Shown here in pieces: positions 53,846 to 64,000 of a DNA stretch of 64,000 nt. The translations under genes and the position numbers were made by a program. Origin of the DNA: Isochrysis galbana (taxonomy: Eukaryota > Haptophyta > Isochrysidales > Isochrysidaceae); assembly GCA_018136815.1 (NCBI GenBank), contig CM030939.1:3651419-3715418 (forward strand). Reading direction: 5' to 3'. Under the pieces are notes generated by a model. It was not told where the DNA came from. It made no database searches and worked only from the letters and a program-made list of their open reading frames with translations. The first letter of the stretch is position 1. Every line of letters starts with the position of its first letter.

Positions 53846-55306
53846 CTTTGAATCAAGGCCTGCGTGGCAAGGAGGAGCTTAGAAACGGCCTTGGCACACG
53901 GCGGGCAATTGCCAAGCACCACCCCAATGCAACAGCAGGCAGGCGGGCAGTGTGCAAGCAGTGTGCAAGCAGACGGCGCCCCCCCTTCCCTCTCTCCCTC
54001 GTTGTCAATCTCTCCCTCCCTCTGTCTTTGTCGGCGCGCACAAGGCAGAGTGTGGGCGGAGGCTGTGCCAAACAACCTCTCCCTCCCCTGCTCCCTCTCT
54101 CTGTCCCTCCCTCCTCCCCTCTCCCTCTCCCTCTTCCTCCCGGCCCTGGCCCTACTCCCACTCTGCCTCTCACTGTCTTTCTCTCCCCTCCTCTCACATC
54201 ATCTCTCCCCTCCTCTCATTCTCTCTGTCCTCTCTCTCATTCTCTATCTTGTACACGCGCACATGCGCGCTCTCCCCCTCTCCCTCTCCATTTGTGTGTA
54301 TGTGTGTGTGTGTCGCACGTGAGGCAATATTCAGGTGGTGCGCAGAAGGCGGTTCGCAGGAGGGGGCGCGCAGGAGGCGGTGCGCAAGAGGGGGCGCGTA
54401 GGAGATGGTGTGCAGGAGGCGGTGTGCAAATGGTACACAGGGGGTGGGCAGGGGTGCGCACGGTTAGGGGTAGGGCAGGGCATCGCAACCATGTGCCATG
54501 TGGCAGCGATGGTGTAGCATGTAGCATGGCTGATAGACGACCAGCCCGCTGCGTAATGCTGCCGCTGCATCGTACTGGTGTTGGCGTTCCGCTGCACTCG
54601 TGGCGCGCGCGCGCGCGTGCATCCGGCAGACAGGGGACATAACGGCAGATGAAGGGTGTGCGTCCGTGGGCAGGCAGCCGCGACAGTGCAGCGGTGCGCA
54701 GCAGCGGCCCTGTGCAAGCATTGCGCACGTGCAACGCATGTGCTCTGTGCGATGCAGCAGCAGCATCGCAGGGCGCATGCGGCGCGAAGGCGATCCGAAC
54801 GCGGGCACAGGGTCAGGGTATGTATGCGCTCGCGGCCAGGCGGAAGCGATGGTGGAGGGCGTGGCGGCAGCCGGCAGCCGGCTGCATACCTGCTCTGCGG
54901 CAGGTGAGCGAGGAGCGAGGGAGGCCTTGCAGGAAGAGAAGCGTAGCAAGCGGCGAGCGAGCGAGCGAGCGAGCGAGTCCCACGAGAATCAACTAGGTGT
55001 TAAGAGATAATATACGAACGTTCCTGTATTTGTGAGAGACGCACAGACAAGGAAATTTGTAGGTAAAAAATTATTACGAGGAGAAAACATCCTGGTCACC
55101 GTGTCACCGTACAAGGCAGGCTATCGCGACGTGGCTCATTTGATGAAAGGCTGAGGGTGTGGCATCCCGCTACCTGCCTTCACCCTTTACCTTCCAGCAG
55201 GGTCCTTTGCTTCACGAGTCCTGCTGTGCGGTTGCTCGGCCCCCCCCCGGCGGTAGCACCGAAGCTCCGGAATGGAAGGGGGGCCCGGAACGCTGGTGCT
55301 TTCCCC
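53846..55306. other. Gene-free region with simple repeats
   Basis: No gene recognised. 53985-54290 is CT-rich; 54337-54433 is a 14-bp minisatellite; 54956-54980 is a GCGA run. Many overlapping frames are Ala/Arg/Cys low complexity. Confidence 0.5.
54337..54433. repeat. 14-bp minisatellite, about 7 units
   Basis: Imperfect units such as GGTGCGCAGAAGGC, GGTTCGCAGGAGGG, GGCGCGCAGGAGGC and GGTGTGCAGGAGGC follow head to tail. Confidence 0.8.
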
Positions 55307-55384
55307 ATACATTCGAGGCCTACAACCCAGGAATATGTATTTGGCCTCTGGCCAAATACGGTAAATACGTATTTCCCATCTAGG
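55307..55384 (-). mobile_element. Truncated copy of the 40267-type MITE
   Basis: The stretch ending GTAAATACGTATTTCCCATC TAGG matches the reverse complement of 40267-40330, and the part before it (ATACATTCGAGG-CCTACAACCCAGGA) matches 40347-40372 inverted. One terminus is intact; the other is missing, and there is an internal deletion. Confidence 0.75.
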
Positions 55385-56145
55385 CTCGCATTTGCATTTG
55401 ATGTTTGATGCTACCGGGAAGCAAGGAGTGTGGAGTGTGGTTCTCAAAATGAGCGGAAGTGTTGACGTAGGAGTAGTTCCCACGAGGAAAAGGTTTGGCT
55501 TCTTTCCGTTCCCTTCCCGTGCACGGGCATCCTTTCCGCTCTTTCTCCCCCACCCACCCATCCTTTCCCTATCCCCGCCCCCTTTTCTTCCTTTTCCTCC
55601 CCCCGCCCCTTTCTTCGGTAAGAGAGGCTGAGACCATCACACTGCCTGGTGGGACCAAGTGGGAGATCATCACGGCCATTTTTTATTGGGCCTCTCCCAT
55701 ACAATAGATCAAGACTCCCTCCCTCCCTCCTCTCTCTCTCTCTCCCTCCCTTTCTCCCTCTCTCTCCCTCTCTCCCTCCCTCCCCCTCTCTCTCTCCATC
55801 TCGGCTCTCTCTTCCTCTCCCTCCCTCCCCCTCTCTCTCCCTGTATCTCTCTCTCTCTCTCTCTCTCTCTCCCTCTCTCTCTCTCTCCCCCCAACCCCCC
55901 CTCCCTCCCCCCCCCCCTCCCCCCGCCCCCCCCGGCTTTCTCTTCTGTCTCTTCTCTCTCTTCTCTTCTCTCCGTTCCCGCGCATCCGCACACACACAAC
56001 TAGGCGCACTGCAGCAACCGAGCTGGCTGTGGCCACCCAAACGAGCAAAGGGGCAGCCCTTCTTGCCCCCCGACCCCCACCCCACCCCCACCCCCGCGCC
56101 CGTCCGCCCTTTGCTTTCTCTACGCCCCTCCTCCAGCCTCGGCCA
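55385..56145. other. Region upstream of the hydrolase gene with CT tract
   Basis: No gene. 55720-55935 is CT/CCCT low complexity; the hydrolase promoter and 5' UTR should lie at its right side. Confidence 0.5.
55720..55935. repeat. CT/CCCT low-complexity tract
   Basis: Long pyrimidine run similar in kind to 51826-52262, about 210 bp upstream of the hydrolase start codon. Confidence 0.9.
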
Positions 56146-59100
56146 ATGGAGCGTCCAGCAGTGCCGCCGCCCAGCACCCGCTTTGTGAGGGAGCGGCGCG
56201 AGGCGTACTCAGCGCCTCGGCCGCAGCAGATGGAGCGCGAGCCAGGCGAGCACGCGCCGATCCTACGCATCGCTCTCGAGGATTACTATGCAATCTGGCC
56301 AAAGGAGAAGGACCCTCACAAACAGCCCGCCAGACAGCAGGGAGAGCTGCCCTCTGCGGAGGAGTTCTTCGCACCTGGACAGCTCAACCCATGCTGCAAC
56401 CCACGCTGCCCCGTGCCGGGTGGCCTCAAGAATTGGTGGTACTTCTGCGGCGACGTTAAGCGCATATTCTCGAGCCCGCAGCCGCTATGCCTGCCGTGCC
56501 AGAACGGTGTCGCGTGGTGCATGTACAACTTTTGCGCTGGCGCCGCCAGCGGCCTCTTTATCTGGCCACGCTGGTGTCCCTGCGGACTGGCCACATGCTG
56601 CTATTACGGGCCTGAGCTAGGCACTAAGCCGTGGGACTTCTTCTGCTGTTGCTGTAAGGAGCCATCGGATCGGTGCGACTCCCTCTTATTCATCGCGCAG
56701 CGGTTCACCATTGCAGGGAGTAACGAGTACCGCACTCTTTGGCCTACGCCGCCCGGCCTTGGCTTTGGCCAGGTGCGCGTGTACGCTGTGGACGCTCGCT
56801 GCACACACAGACGAGTGGTCTGCCGGCGCGAGAGTACGCATTCCTAGCTGTCGACCGTCTTGACCGTCCCAGCGCTGCCGCTGCACCCCCTCGGTACAGG
56901 TAACCACAGAGAAGGAGTCATACGTGGATACGAACCCTAACAAGTACACGAGTCCCAACGAGAACTCGCACCCCAATAGGTCCGATCTCCCTTCCCCTCA
57001 GCACCACGGCTTCTCTTCCGCTCTGGGATGCGAAGCGACCACACGCGTGCAGTTGCAGTGAGCCCAGATATGTGCGGAGCTTCAGAGTACACCATGGCTC
57101 CTGCGCACTCGATTCACCGCCTCAAATGCCGCTGACATCACTATCGCACCTTTGTGTCAAAAGGTTTGTTAGCTTCTTTGAGTCGCTTGGTGACCTCGGC
57201 CTCTCTATCCCGTGCGCTTTCTGGTGCTGTGTTGGCTACAATCAATGCTGCCTTTACCCAGGCACTACGTGGATGCCCGCCTCTCGCGCTGTCGGATACG
57301 GTGACAAACAGGTGTGCGTGCGACCAACATGGAAACCAAAATGGAGATCCGAATCCGCACACGGTTGTCGCTAAATGCCTCGCCGCAATGCCGCAGCCTC
57401 GCGTCCACTTACCCTTCCCACGCTATCTGTCCCGACGCCCTCAGATGGATGTCGCCAAAGAGTTTGGCGGGGTCTGGGTGTTCCCATCTAGCATAGGCAA
57501 AGGGCGGGCCGCTGGCTGCTGCGATTTATGGGGCTGTGTGACCCAACAGGTAAATGCGCTATACAATGCTGTGCTCGTGTAATTCGGAGTGCTCATGCCA
57601 TGCACCGTCGAACTTCCTGCCGGCGGCATCCCAGCCGAGCTCTCTCCGATGACTGTATGCTTTCTCATCCGATGCCATCTAGGTCCCGACCCCGCCTAAT
57701 GCACGCGACGCCCAAGGCAACCCGTTGCCAACCAATGTGAAACCTGGCGAGCCAGGCTCTCGCGTCATCTTCTGGGCGCATGGCTCCGGATATGCAATTA
57801 CGTCGACGCTTCACTTTCTGTACGTTATCGGCTTCTTCCTCGCCAAGTCTACAGGCAACGTCATCCTTTTAGCAGAGTACCCGCTCACCTCGGGTGGTGA
57901 GGTGTGCGCCATCATACTCGCGGGACCTTGTCTTAGCGGCTCAAACGCATAAATGGGTTTTGTTCTACTCTTGCTTAATCATGTCGGCTGCGCAAGAGCT
58001 GCCGGTACCCCTGGGTGATTCGCCTTCAGCAGAGGTCGATTTCCACATCCTTTAGCAGCGTCATTACCCACCAAAGGTCGACGCTGGCCTCCTGGACAGG
58101 TCTTTCCAACTCAGATAGACCTATGGACACGCGACTACCTGATGTTGTGCGAGCTCTATGGCCCCGAAAACGTGATTGTCGCAGGCGACTCGGCCGGAGC
58201 CAATCTGGCGATGGGCATGGTCATCAATGCGACCTCCCACATCGAGAAACCGTTGCCCCCACCTGCCGGCACCCTCCTACTTTCGCCATGGGCAGACATG
58301 GCCAATTCCTTCTTTGTCTATCGCAACAAAGAAGTGCGTTACACACTGCCACGTGCACCCCCCACACCCCCTTGCCGCCCCCTTCCCCTCCGGGCGCGCG
58401 CTCTCACCCGAGCTGATGCATCAAGGACAGGCACATCTTTCTGCAGCTCGACTCCTTTCTCTCTGCATCCCTCCTACCCTTGGCTTGTGTCTGTGCAAAA
58501 CATGCTGCGGTCTGCAACAATCGCTCAATTTCTTTGGTGGCTTTCTTGTATTTGACCCTTCCGCACAGGTCGGTGATTCGGTTAACGAAAATAATCCCTA
58601 CGGGGGTGGCATCTTGAACTATGGGACAGGCTCAAACGGCCGCGATTATATTCCACTTGGTCCCACCATGATGGTCTCAGCCTCGTATGCATCTGCCGCT
58701 TGGCGAGCTACGTCCTTCATTTCACCAATTATGATATCGAGGACAGAGCGGCGTGCACTCCAAGGCATGAAGGTGGGAGTGCACGCCTGAGAGTGCTCGC
58801 CTGAGCCTGCCGCCCGTCATCTTTGACGCGCTCAATTTGGTTGATAAAAGTATGACGGCATTGACCTGGGATTGACTTCTCCCCCTTGTGATTGCTAAAG
58901 GCATTCATTTCATACGGAACCAACGAGGTGTTTCGGTCCACAACGGAAGGCTTTGCACTGAAATTGCAAGGACGAAAGGGGTGGTTCACCGAGGGAGAAT
59001 ATGCCGACCCCGAAGATGCGACTGAAGAATCTCCGAGTGCCTCCGACAAAGTTGCCGCTGGCCACGGCATCGATGTACGCGCCTTCTCCCATGCCATGTG

Positions 59101-59390
59101 GCTTGGAGCTTCAGAATTGCATGCACGCACGTCGGCAAAAGCCTTGAGCCCCGGCGATTGCCTACATCGCCGTGCTTGCATTGCGTGGTCAACAGGTGAC
59201 AACCCAGGAGCTGCAAGGCATGCCACACGACGTCCCCGTCATTGCTCCAGCACTAGTCTACAACTTGGGCTTTTGCTGCGGGAAGGGTGACCCTTCGAAA
59301 TTCGAGCCCACCCACGCATGGGTTGAAATTTTCGATTGGATCGCTTCGATTCCCGGGTTCGAGGGTGCCAAGCCGCCTAGTGGCTGGTGA
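56146..59390 (+). CDS. Alpha/beta hydrolase of the hormone-sensitive-lipase type with Cys-rich N-terminus
   Basis: Nine exons: 56146-56772, 56900-57057, 57164-57311, 57445-57549, 57683-57901, 58100-58333, 58569-58772, 58901-59074, 59196-59390; about 687 aa. All GT-AG; only the second junction is not phase 0. The hydrolase part has VIFWAHGSGYAITS (oxyanion HGGG-type), VIVAGDSAGANLAMG with the nucleophile Ser, LLLSPWADM, FISYGTNEVF and DVTTQELQGMPHDVPV with the likely His. It should cleave an ester or acyl substrate. The first 280 residues are unusual: NPCCNPRCPVPGG, CLPCQNGVAWCMYNFCAG, CPCGLATCCYYG, FFCCCCKEP, with hydrophobic stretches suggesting a palmitoylated or metal-binding membrane part. 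The exon 7/8 join is the weakest point: the expected LPP before FISYG lies in another frame at 58807, so that boundary may differ. Confidence 0.72.
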
Positions 59391-61102
59391 CGTCAGAACA
59401 CATAGTGAAGGGGAGACATAGTGGAGTCGAGGAGAAGGGGAAAGATAATCATGCTTGTCCGCGCTCCTCGTCGCATCCTCCTATGCACTCCTCTTGTGGC
59501 AAGTGGTCTCTTAAGAGACCCGCATAAGCCTTGCGTGGCTTCTGACCGACCTTGGTCGTCACCGGCTTTTCTACACGTGTCGTGATCACGCAACATGCAC
59601 CTAGATTTGTCATTCCTGCGACCACATGTTCCAAAAATTTCCTTATAGCATACGCAACACAAGATGAATTGTCGGGGTGCTAGACGGCGGCATCCCAGTT
59701 GCCAGTTGCTCAGCCCGCCCCGCCCCCGCTCATCCTCTCGCGCGCGCCTCCGCGGCCGACGGCCTATGTCATTCGCGTCTTGCATATCGCAGGCGCATTT
59801 CCGTCGCTTACATCCTTGCTGAGGTCGCGTTCCGTCGAAAGAGGACCATGTGAATTTTCTTTTCATATTCAGTTTAAGTTTCAGTCATTTTAAACATATC
59901 ACAGCATATAAATGCTAGGGTGTTGTGGAGGAGTGCGAGTGCGGTGTGGTGTGCGAGTGCAAAGGGTGGGAATGGACGCAGGTATGACTTGATGGAGACA
60001 TGGAGAGATGGGGGGAGCTAAGCGTGGGCGGAACCGGGACGGGATGAGACGAGGGAGGGGTGCCAGGCCCGGCGTGGACCTCTCCCGAGTGCTCGGACGC
60101 GAACTGAAACTGAGTGACGGCAGGGGCGGACATGATGGGGGCAACAGAATCGGCGCAGATCACGAAAGAGGATGGACAGGATCAGAAAAAACCGGAAAAC
60201 GACGACACAAAAGACTAACAAAAACGGACCATCTACACTAGACACTAGTAATCGAGGGAGAACTGCCGAAAGAGCGAGGAGCGAGACGGGCGAGAGAGGA
60301 ATGAAGAGAGCTCTCGGAACCCGGGGTTAATGTCAACGCGAGGGGGGATCTAGAGTTGCCGAACCGAGGCGGAGGGGCGGAGGGGTGGGGGAGACGGGCG
60401 TGCTAAGTATAGCATGCATCCAAAAATATCCCTTCCCCCACCCGCAACACTTTCCCCACTGCGGGAACCCGAAGGGCGGGTCAGGACCCTTCGTCTTCGT
60501 AGCGCGGCGTGAAGAGAGGCCCGCGGCCGATGGCAGGAAGCAGGCAGATAGCACGGAGCGGAGGAGTGGGAGGGCCGAGAGCCGAGCCGCGTGCGCCGTG
60601 GCTGGCGCCTAGGACGACGAGGAGGACGCCTCGGCCGCGTGTGGCGCGAGGCACACGTGCTTCCATAGCGGAGCAGAGGAAAGGTGAAAGGTGAAAGGTG
60701 AGGGGGCTCTTGCAGGGCAGCTATGACCAGGGGCGAGCAGTCGGGCCGTGGAGGAGCGAAGGAGGGGGCGCGGTCGGGGGGCGGGGGGGAGGGAAGGGGT
60801 GGTGGACCGGGCGCAGGCGGCTAGGGTTCGTGAGGCCCCACGCATTCGTGAGACCAAAAGCGTTCAATTATCCCCATCCCTGCTAACACCTTTCGTTGTC
60901 ACCTGGAGGTTACTTGACTCAACTGGACACTTCACATGTTGAAACCCACACGTGGTCTGACTCCATTCACTCGACTTGGGGGCAGGGTCGATATCTCGTT
61001 GGAATTCACGATCCACGTCTCACACCAAAGAGCATTGATGAGTTACACCAAAGAGCACCGACCGCGTAAAAGCAGACAACAAGTTTCGTCACACGTCTAT
61101 AT
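59391..61102. other. Intergenic region, no gene recognised
   Basis: No supported gene. It holds an inverted copy of the dispersed 23-bp motif at 59822-59844. Frames near 60500-60850 are Arg/Ala/Gly-rich low complexity. Confidence 0.5.
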
Positions 61103-61245
61103 GAGCAGTTGCCCCTGCAGTTGAGCAGTTGCCGTGTAGTTGAGCAGTTGCCCTGCAGTTGAGCAGTTGCCGTGTAGTTGAGCAGTTGCCCTGCAGTTGA
61201 GCAGTTGCCCTGCAGTTGAGCTGTTGCCCTGCAGTTGAGCAGTTC
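61103..61245. repeat. 19-bp tandem repeat, about 7.5 units in two alternating variants
   Basis: Units GAGCAGTTGCCCTGCAGTT and GAGCAGTTGCCGTGTAGTT alternate in the first part and then become uniform. The alternation points to growth by a 38-bp double unit. Confidence 0.9.
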
Positions 61246-61283
61246 TCCGCCGCCCTGCATTGCCTACCAGCCCCCCTCTCCCT

Positions 61284-61490
61284 TCAGAGTCCCCTTCAGA
61301 GCCCTCCTCTCCCTTCAGAGCCCCTCCTCTCTCTTCAGAGCCCCTCCTTCGGACCTTCGGAGCCCCTCCTCTCCCTTCAGAGCCCTCCTCTCCCTTCAGA
61401 GCCCCTCCTCTCCCTTCAGACTTCAGAGCCCCTCCTCTCCCTTCAGAGCCCCTCCTCTCCCTTCAGAGCCCCTCCTCTCCCCTCCCCGCG
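61284..61490. repeat. About 20-bp pyrimidine-rich tandem repeat
   Basis: Roughly ten units of CTCTCCCTTCAGAGCCCCTC with deletions lie directly upstream of the ankyrin gene start, probably in its 5' UTR or promoter. Confidence 0.85.
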
Positions 61491-61503
61491 TACCAGAATC
61501 GCG

Positions 61504-62163
61504 ATGGCCTCCTCTTCTGTGAAGCGTCCTATGGAACCAGACGAAGAGCCCCGTCAAGTGTCACCTCACCTGTCTGGACGTCGCAACGGGAAGCTTCTGT
61601 GGGAGTATTGCACTACGAATCAATTCCCACCCAAGTCCTCTATAGGTGAGGACATCGACTTCATGTATGTAGATGATTACCATCAGACCACTTCACTGAT
61701 GGAGGCATCCTCTCGCGGGCATTTCTGGTGCGTGAAGAACACCTTGGAGTTGTTCAAGGATGGACAGAAGAGTGCATCTGCATTGGTAACATTTGTCAAC
61801 CAGGTTGGAGCTTCCCAAAAGCAGACCGCCCTCATCATGGCTGCCAAGCGAGGGCATGCTCATATTGTGGTTGAACTCCTCAATGCTGGTGCCATGATTG
61901 AGGCTGTGGATGATGATGGATACACTCCTCTACTTCATGCCTGTAAGATGAATCACATAGAAGTGGCCGAAGTGGCCCCGTTCCGCACACTCTCTACTAA
62001 CGCTCAGCAACGTTTGTTTGGGATCCGCTCACATCCCTCTGCCTCGTCGCTGACGACGTTCGACCATGGACAAATGCGCGCGCGAGTTGAGCATGTAGTC
62101 CCACGTTCTTGTGTACCCTTTATCGATCTTGCAGCGACACCAACCATGAAATTGAAGCTTTGA
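61504..62163 (+). CDS. Ankyrin-repeat protein, probably truncated
   Basis: 219 aa from ATG 61504 (MASSSVKRPMEPDEEPRQVS). Ankyrin-type helices are visible: TSLMEASSRGHFWCVKNTLE at about 60-80, QTALIMAAKRGHAHIVVELL with NAGAMIEAVDDDG at about 118-150, and YTPLLHACKMNHIEVAE to about 160. Ankyrin repeats mediate protein contacts, so no specific role can be given. After HIEVAE the repeat pattern breaks off and the remaining 60 residues (TLSTNAQQRLFGIRSHPSAS) do not look like ankyrin. The minus strand across 62120-62380 looks more protein-like, so the gene was probably cut by a rearrangement or insertion there. Confidence 0.6.
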   Translation: MASSSVKRPMEPDEEPRQVSPHLSGRRNGKLLWEYCTTNQFPPKSSIGEDIDFMYVDDYHQTTSLMEASSRGHFWCVKNTLELFKDGQKSASALVTFVNQVGASQKQTALIMAAKRGHAHIVVELLNAGAMIEAVDDDGYTPLLHACKMNHIEVAEVAPFRTLSTNAQQRLFGIRSHPSASSLTTFDHGQMRARVEHVVPRSCVPFIDLAATPTMKLKL

Positions 62164-62380
62164 TGGTATCTATTCTGGGGACTTCCCACTCGATGCTTGG
62201 ACCGAACATCCACCGAAGGGTACCCCAGACGGCGTTCTGAAAATCTTCCTGAATGTTTTCCACATTGGTCCCCACATGTGCCAACCAAAAGCTCGATGTA
62301 GGTGAATGTACAGTTGAGGAGAACGCCAGCTGGAGTGGGACATCATTTACTTGTGCAAGTATACCTCTTGCGGTACGCAT
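62120..62380 (-). pseudogene. Antisense protein-like remnant at the ankyrin gene end
   Basis: The minus strand reads LAQVNDVPLQLAFSSTVHSP, FWLAHVGTNVENIQEDFQNA and WGTLRWMFGPSIEWEVPRID without a stop. Composition looks coding, but I do not recognise a family. It overlaps the last codons of the ankyrin frame and may be part of an inserted repeat. Confidence 0.3.
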
Positions 62381-63120
62381 TACTAGGAAGATTATATTAT
62401 ATTAATCCTGTCACGAAATACCTAGGCCGACACGCTTTGGCCATGCGTAAAAGCTAACGTTATGTACGAAGGCGCTTTGCGGGCACTGAGCGCGCCCTTC
62501 CTCCTCGGTGCCACAAGGCAGACGAGACCATGTGTAGGCTGATGGTGATTGAACGCTTTTCCATGCGGTGGGGGGTGATGGCGATTGAACGCGTTCCCAC
62601 GTGTAGGCTGATGGTGATTGAACGCTTTTCTTTGATGTTGGGGTGATGGCGATTGAACGCGTTCCACGTGTAGGCTGATGGTGATTGAACGCTTTTCTTT
62701 GATGTGGGTGATGGTGATTGAGCGCTTCTCGCCTTGACGTAGCGCACGCTGGCGGCCTCCACCATGGCTTTGGGGAGCCCACTTGGTACGTGGTGCCTCC
62801 CCATGTGAACAAAGTTATTAACTTGACTTTGAAGGTAGCAAAGTAGTCAGTACCGAGTCAAGTGTAGGTGTTAGTCATGAATCTTAAGATTGTTTTCATT
62901 ACCTTATCGAAGGTTGATGGTAGAGGGTAGGTGTGGGAACAGTCCCGGGATTGCCCCCTTGGCAGTCACAGGAACAGAACACGGAACACGTCGGTACATG
63001 CCAATACCCCTCCCTGAACTCGCATAGATGGCGAAGAAAGCTCGCAACACAACGCGGTCGGGCACGATGCAACCGGGCCCCGCTGTCGTGCGCAAAGGGG
63101 CAAACATGTGGCGTTTTCGA
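62164..63120. other. Intergenic region with inverted GCGTTCAATCA repeats
   Basis: Apart from the repeat at 62530-62730 and the antisense remnant on the left, no gene is supported. Confidence 0.5.
62530..62730 (-). repeat. GCGTTCAATCACCATC tandem-like repeat
   Basis: About six cores (GATGGTGATTGAACGCTTTT or GATGGCGATTGAACGCGTTC) alternate, some joined by CACGTGTAGGCT. On the minus strand they read GGAAAAGCGTTCAATCACCA, matching 4058-4146. Confidence 0.8.
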
Positions 63121-63849
63121 TTAGGCTCTTGGTGGCTTTCGTAGCAAGTCCGCCGCGAGCGCACAGCCGTTCAGACATCCTGCCGGGAGCAACGACTCAA
63201 GTTCCTCTTTGGGAGGTGGAGCCACACCAAAGCTGAGTTGGCACTGCAACGTCTCAAAATTCGGGCTCATAGTGACCGGGGTGCCCCATCGATCGGCAAA
63301 GTACCGCTCCGTTGGAATCTTGCACATATTTACACACAGCCCCTTGCACCCACCTTGCTCCAGCACTTTACACCTTCGGATCAGCACCCCACCGCCCCGA
63401 ACATCACCTGGAGCACGCTGCGTCAAGTTCATGTCGCCCACGAGGAAGCGGAGGAAGAACGTCGTGCAGATGGCAAGTGCTCCTGGCGCCCAGCTGCGCT
63501 TTGCAGCGACATGGTTGAAGATCTCTGGGATGGGTCCGCCGAGCGCGCCCATGATAGCTTCAGAACAGTCAGCCTGCTCCTTCACATTGTGCGCCAACTG
63601 GTATTCGCGCAGCTCCGACAGCATCCCCTCAAAGCCTGGCCGGCTGTCATACACACCTGTCTGCGCACGCAGCTCTCTCCTGAAAAGCGCCAGAAGCAGC
63701 TCGTCGACGGGCGAGAGAGGAGGCGGCTCCGGCGCGAGGGGCTGGGGCCGGATAGACGGACCACTCGGCGCTGGCCTGCTCATCGGACGCGCTGCCGGTG
63801 GGAGCGCGGGCAAGAGTGCGAGCCCCGCCACCGAGCACACGAGCAGCAT
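63121..63849 (-). CDS. D27-like (DUF4033) protein, predicted plastid-targeted
   Basis: 242 aa from ATG 63849. The C-terminal half is the DUF4033/D27 domain: LVGDMNLTQRAPGDVRGGGV, IRRCKVLEQGGCKGLCVNMC, KIPTERYFADRWGTPVTMSP, NFETLQCQLSFGVAPPP. The Cys-rich GGCKGLCVNMCK string is the hallmark. Plant D27 isomerises all-trans to 9-cis beta-carotene with non-haem iron in the plastid, the first step to strigolactones; algae have several D27-like proteins of unknown substrate, so only the fold and location are inferred here. The N-terminus MLLVCSVAGLALLPALPPAA is signal-peptide-like and is followed by a Pro/Arg-rich transit-like stretch, fitting a complex plastid. The longer frame would start at a GTG and is not preferred. 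Confidence 0.82.
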   Translation of the reverse strand: MLLVCSVAGLALLPALPPAARPMSRPAPSGPSIRPQPLAPEPPPLSPVDELLLALFRRELRAQTGVYDSRPGFEGMLSELREYQLAHNVKEQADCSEAIMGALGGPIPEIFNHVAAKRSWAPGALAICTTFFLRFLVGDMNLTQRAPGDVRGGGVLIRRCKVLEQGGCKGLCVNMCKIPTERYFADRWGTPVTMSPNFETLQCQLSFGVAPPPKEELESLLPAGCLNGCALAADLLRKPPRA

Positions 63850-64000
63850 GCGGCGCTCGTTCGCGCTGGCTCTGGTGGTATCTATCACCTCGCCCGGAGC
63901 CTTCCGATGCTCTCCTCTCTGACCTCTGAAGCTAGATGCTAGCTATTTTACTCGTACGACAGTTTTCTTTTTGTGGGTAGTATATAACCCTAGTGCTGAG
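63850..64000. other. Upstream flank of the D27-like gene at the window end
   Basis: Short stretch containing the D27-like 5' flank; TATATAA occurs near 63979. The promoter cannot be delimited. Confidence 0.35.

Noticed and set aside
61103-61245. Regular short repeats that might suggest a CRISPR array
   Set aside because: Units are directly adjacent without unique spacers, and the DNA is eukaryotic.

Overview
This is nuclear DNA of a eukaryotic alga, most likely a haptophyte (Prymnesium, Chrysochromulina or Emiliania type), though the species cannot be read from the sequence. Several genes are split by short GT-AG introns, and one clear intron is GC-AG. Two proteins (bL17 and a D27-like protein) start with a signal peptide followed by a transit-like stretch, as expected for a complex plastid. 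Intergenic DNA is full of homopolymers, CT tracts and broken retroelements. No operons, CRISPR, rRNA or convincing tRNA genes were seen.

Host genes, left to right: an EF-hand-like protein (1774-3678, +); an Orai-like calcium channel (9033-9815, -) head to head with plastid-type ribosomal protein bL17 (10364-11359, +); NAD glycerol-3-phosphate dehydrogenase (13771-15135, -); a PARP-type zinc-finger protein (16465-17253, -) head to head with a secretory J-protein (17551-18618, +); the rRNA methyltransferase Spb1/FTSJ3 (20088-22994, -); a PRMT-like methyltransferase (27653-28657, -) head to head with a small putatively acylated SAP-like protein (29376-30002, +); an importin-4/Kap123 type karyopherin in six exons (32914-37599, +); a VTT/DedA membrane protein (40758-41366, +); a SET/SMYD protein (43124-44077, -) head to head with an unresolved hypothetical gene (44690-45904, +); an AGC kinase (50116-51798, -); a nine-exon Cys-rich alpha/beta hydrolase (56146-59390, +); a short ankyrin protein (61504-62163, +); and a D27-like protein (63121-63849, -).

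The space between the genes is a mobile-element graveyard. One dominant group is a non-LTR retrotransposon clan with a conserved 5' start (CAACTAAGTTTATACTTGG), an unfamiliar ORF1 protein, an ORF2 C-terminal zinc-knuckle region, and a tail near ACTATTAAAAG. No reverse transcriptase core is present in the window. Two short derivatives have 17-bp target duplications (4896/5870 and 47836/48612), and the second is nested inside another element. A second group is short inverted-repeat elements starting CCTAG with 8-bp target duplications (40267-40455, 31611-31835, 52750-53223), which fits the hAT superfamily. A partial Copia-like Gag region lies at 38470-39805.

The genes do not form one pathway. 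They are a housekeeping mix (ribosome biogenesis, plastid translation, nuclear import, protein folding, lipid and calcium handling). The most unusual content is the retroelement ORF1 family, the CCTAG elements, the Cys-rich hydrolase fusion, and the splice-site oddities.
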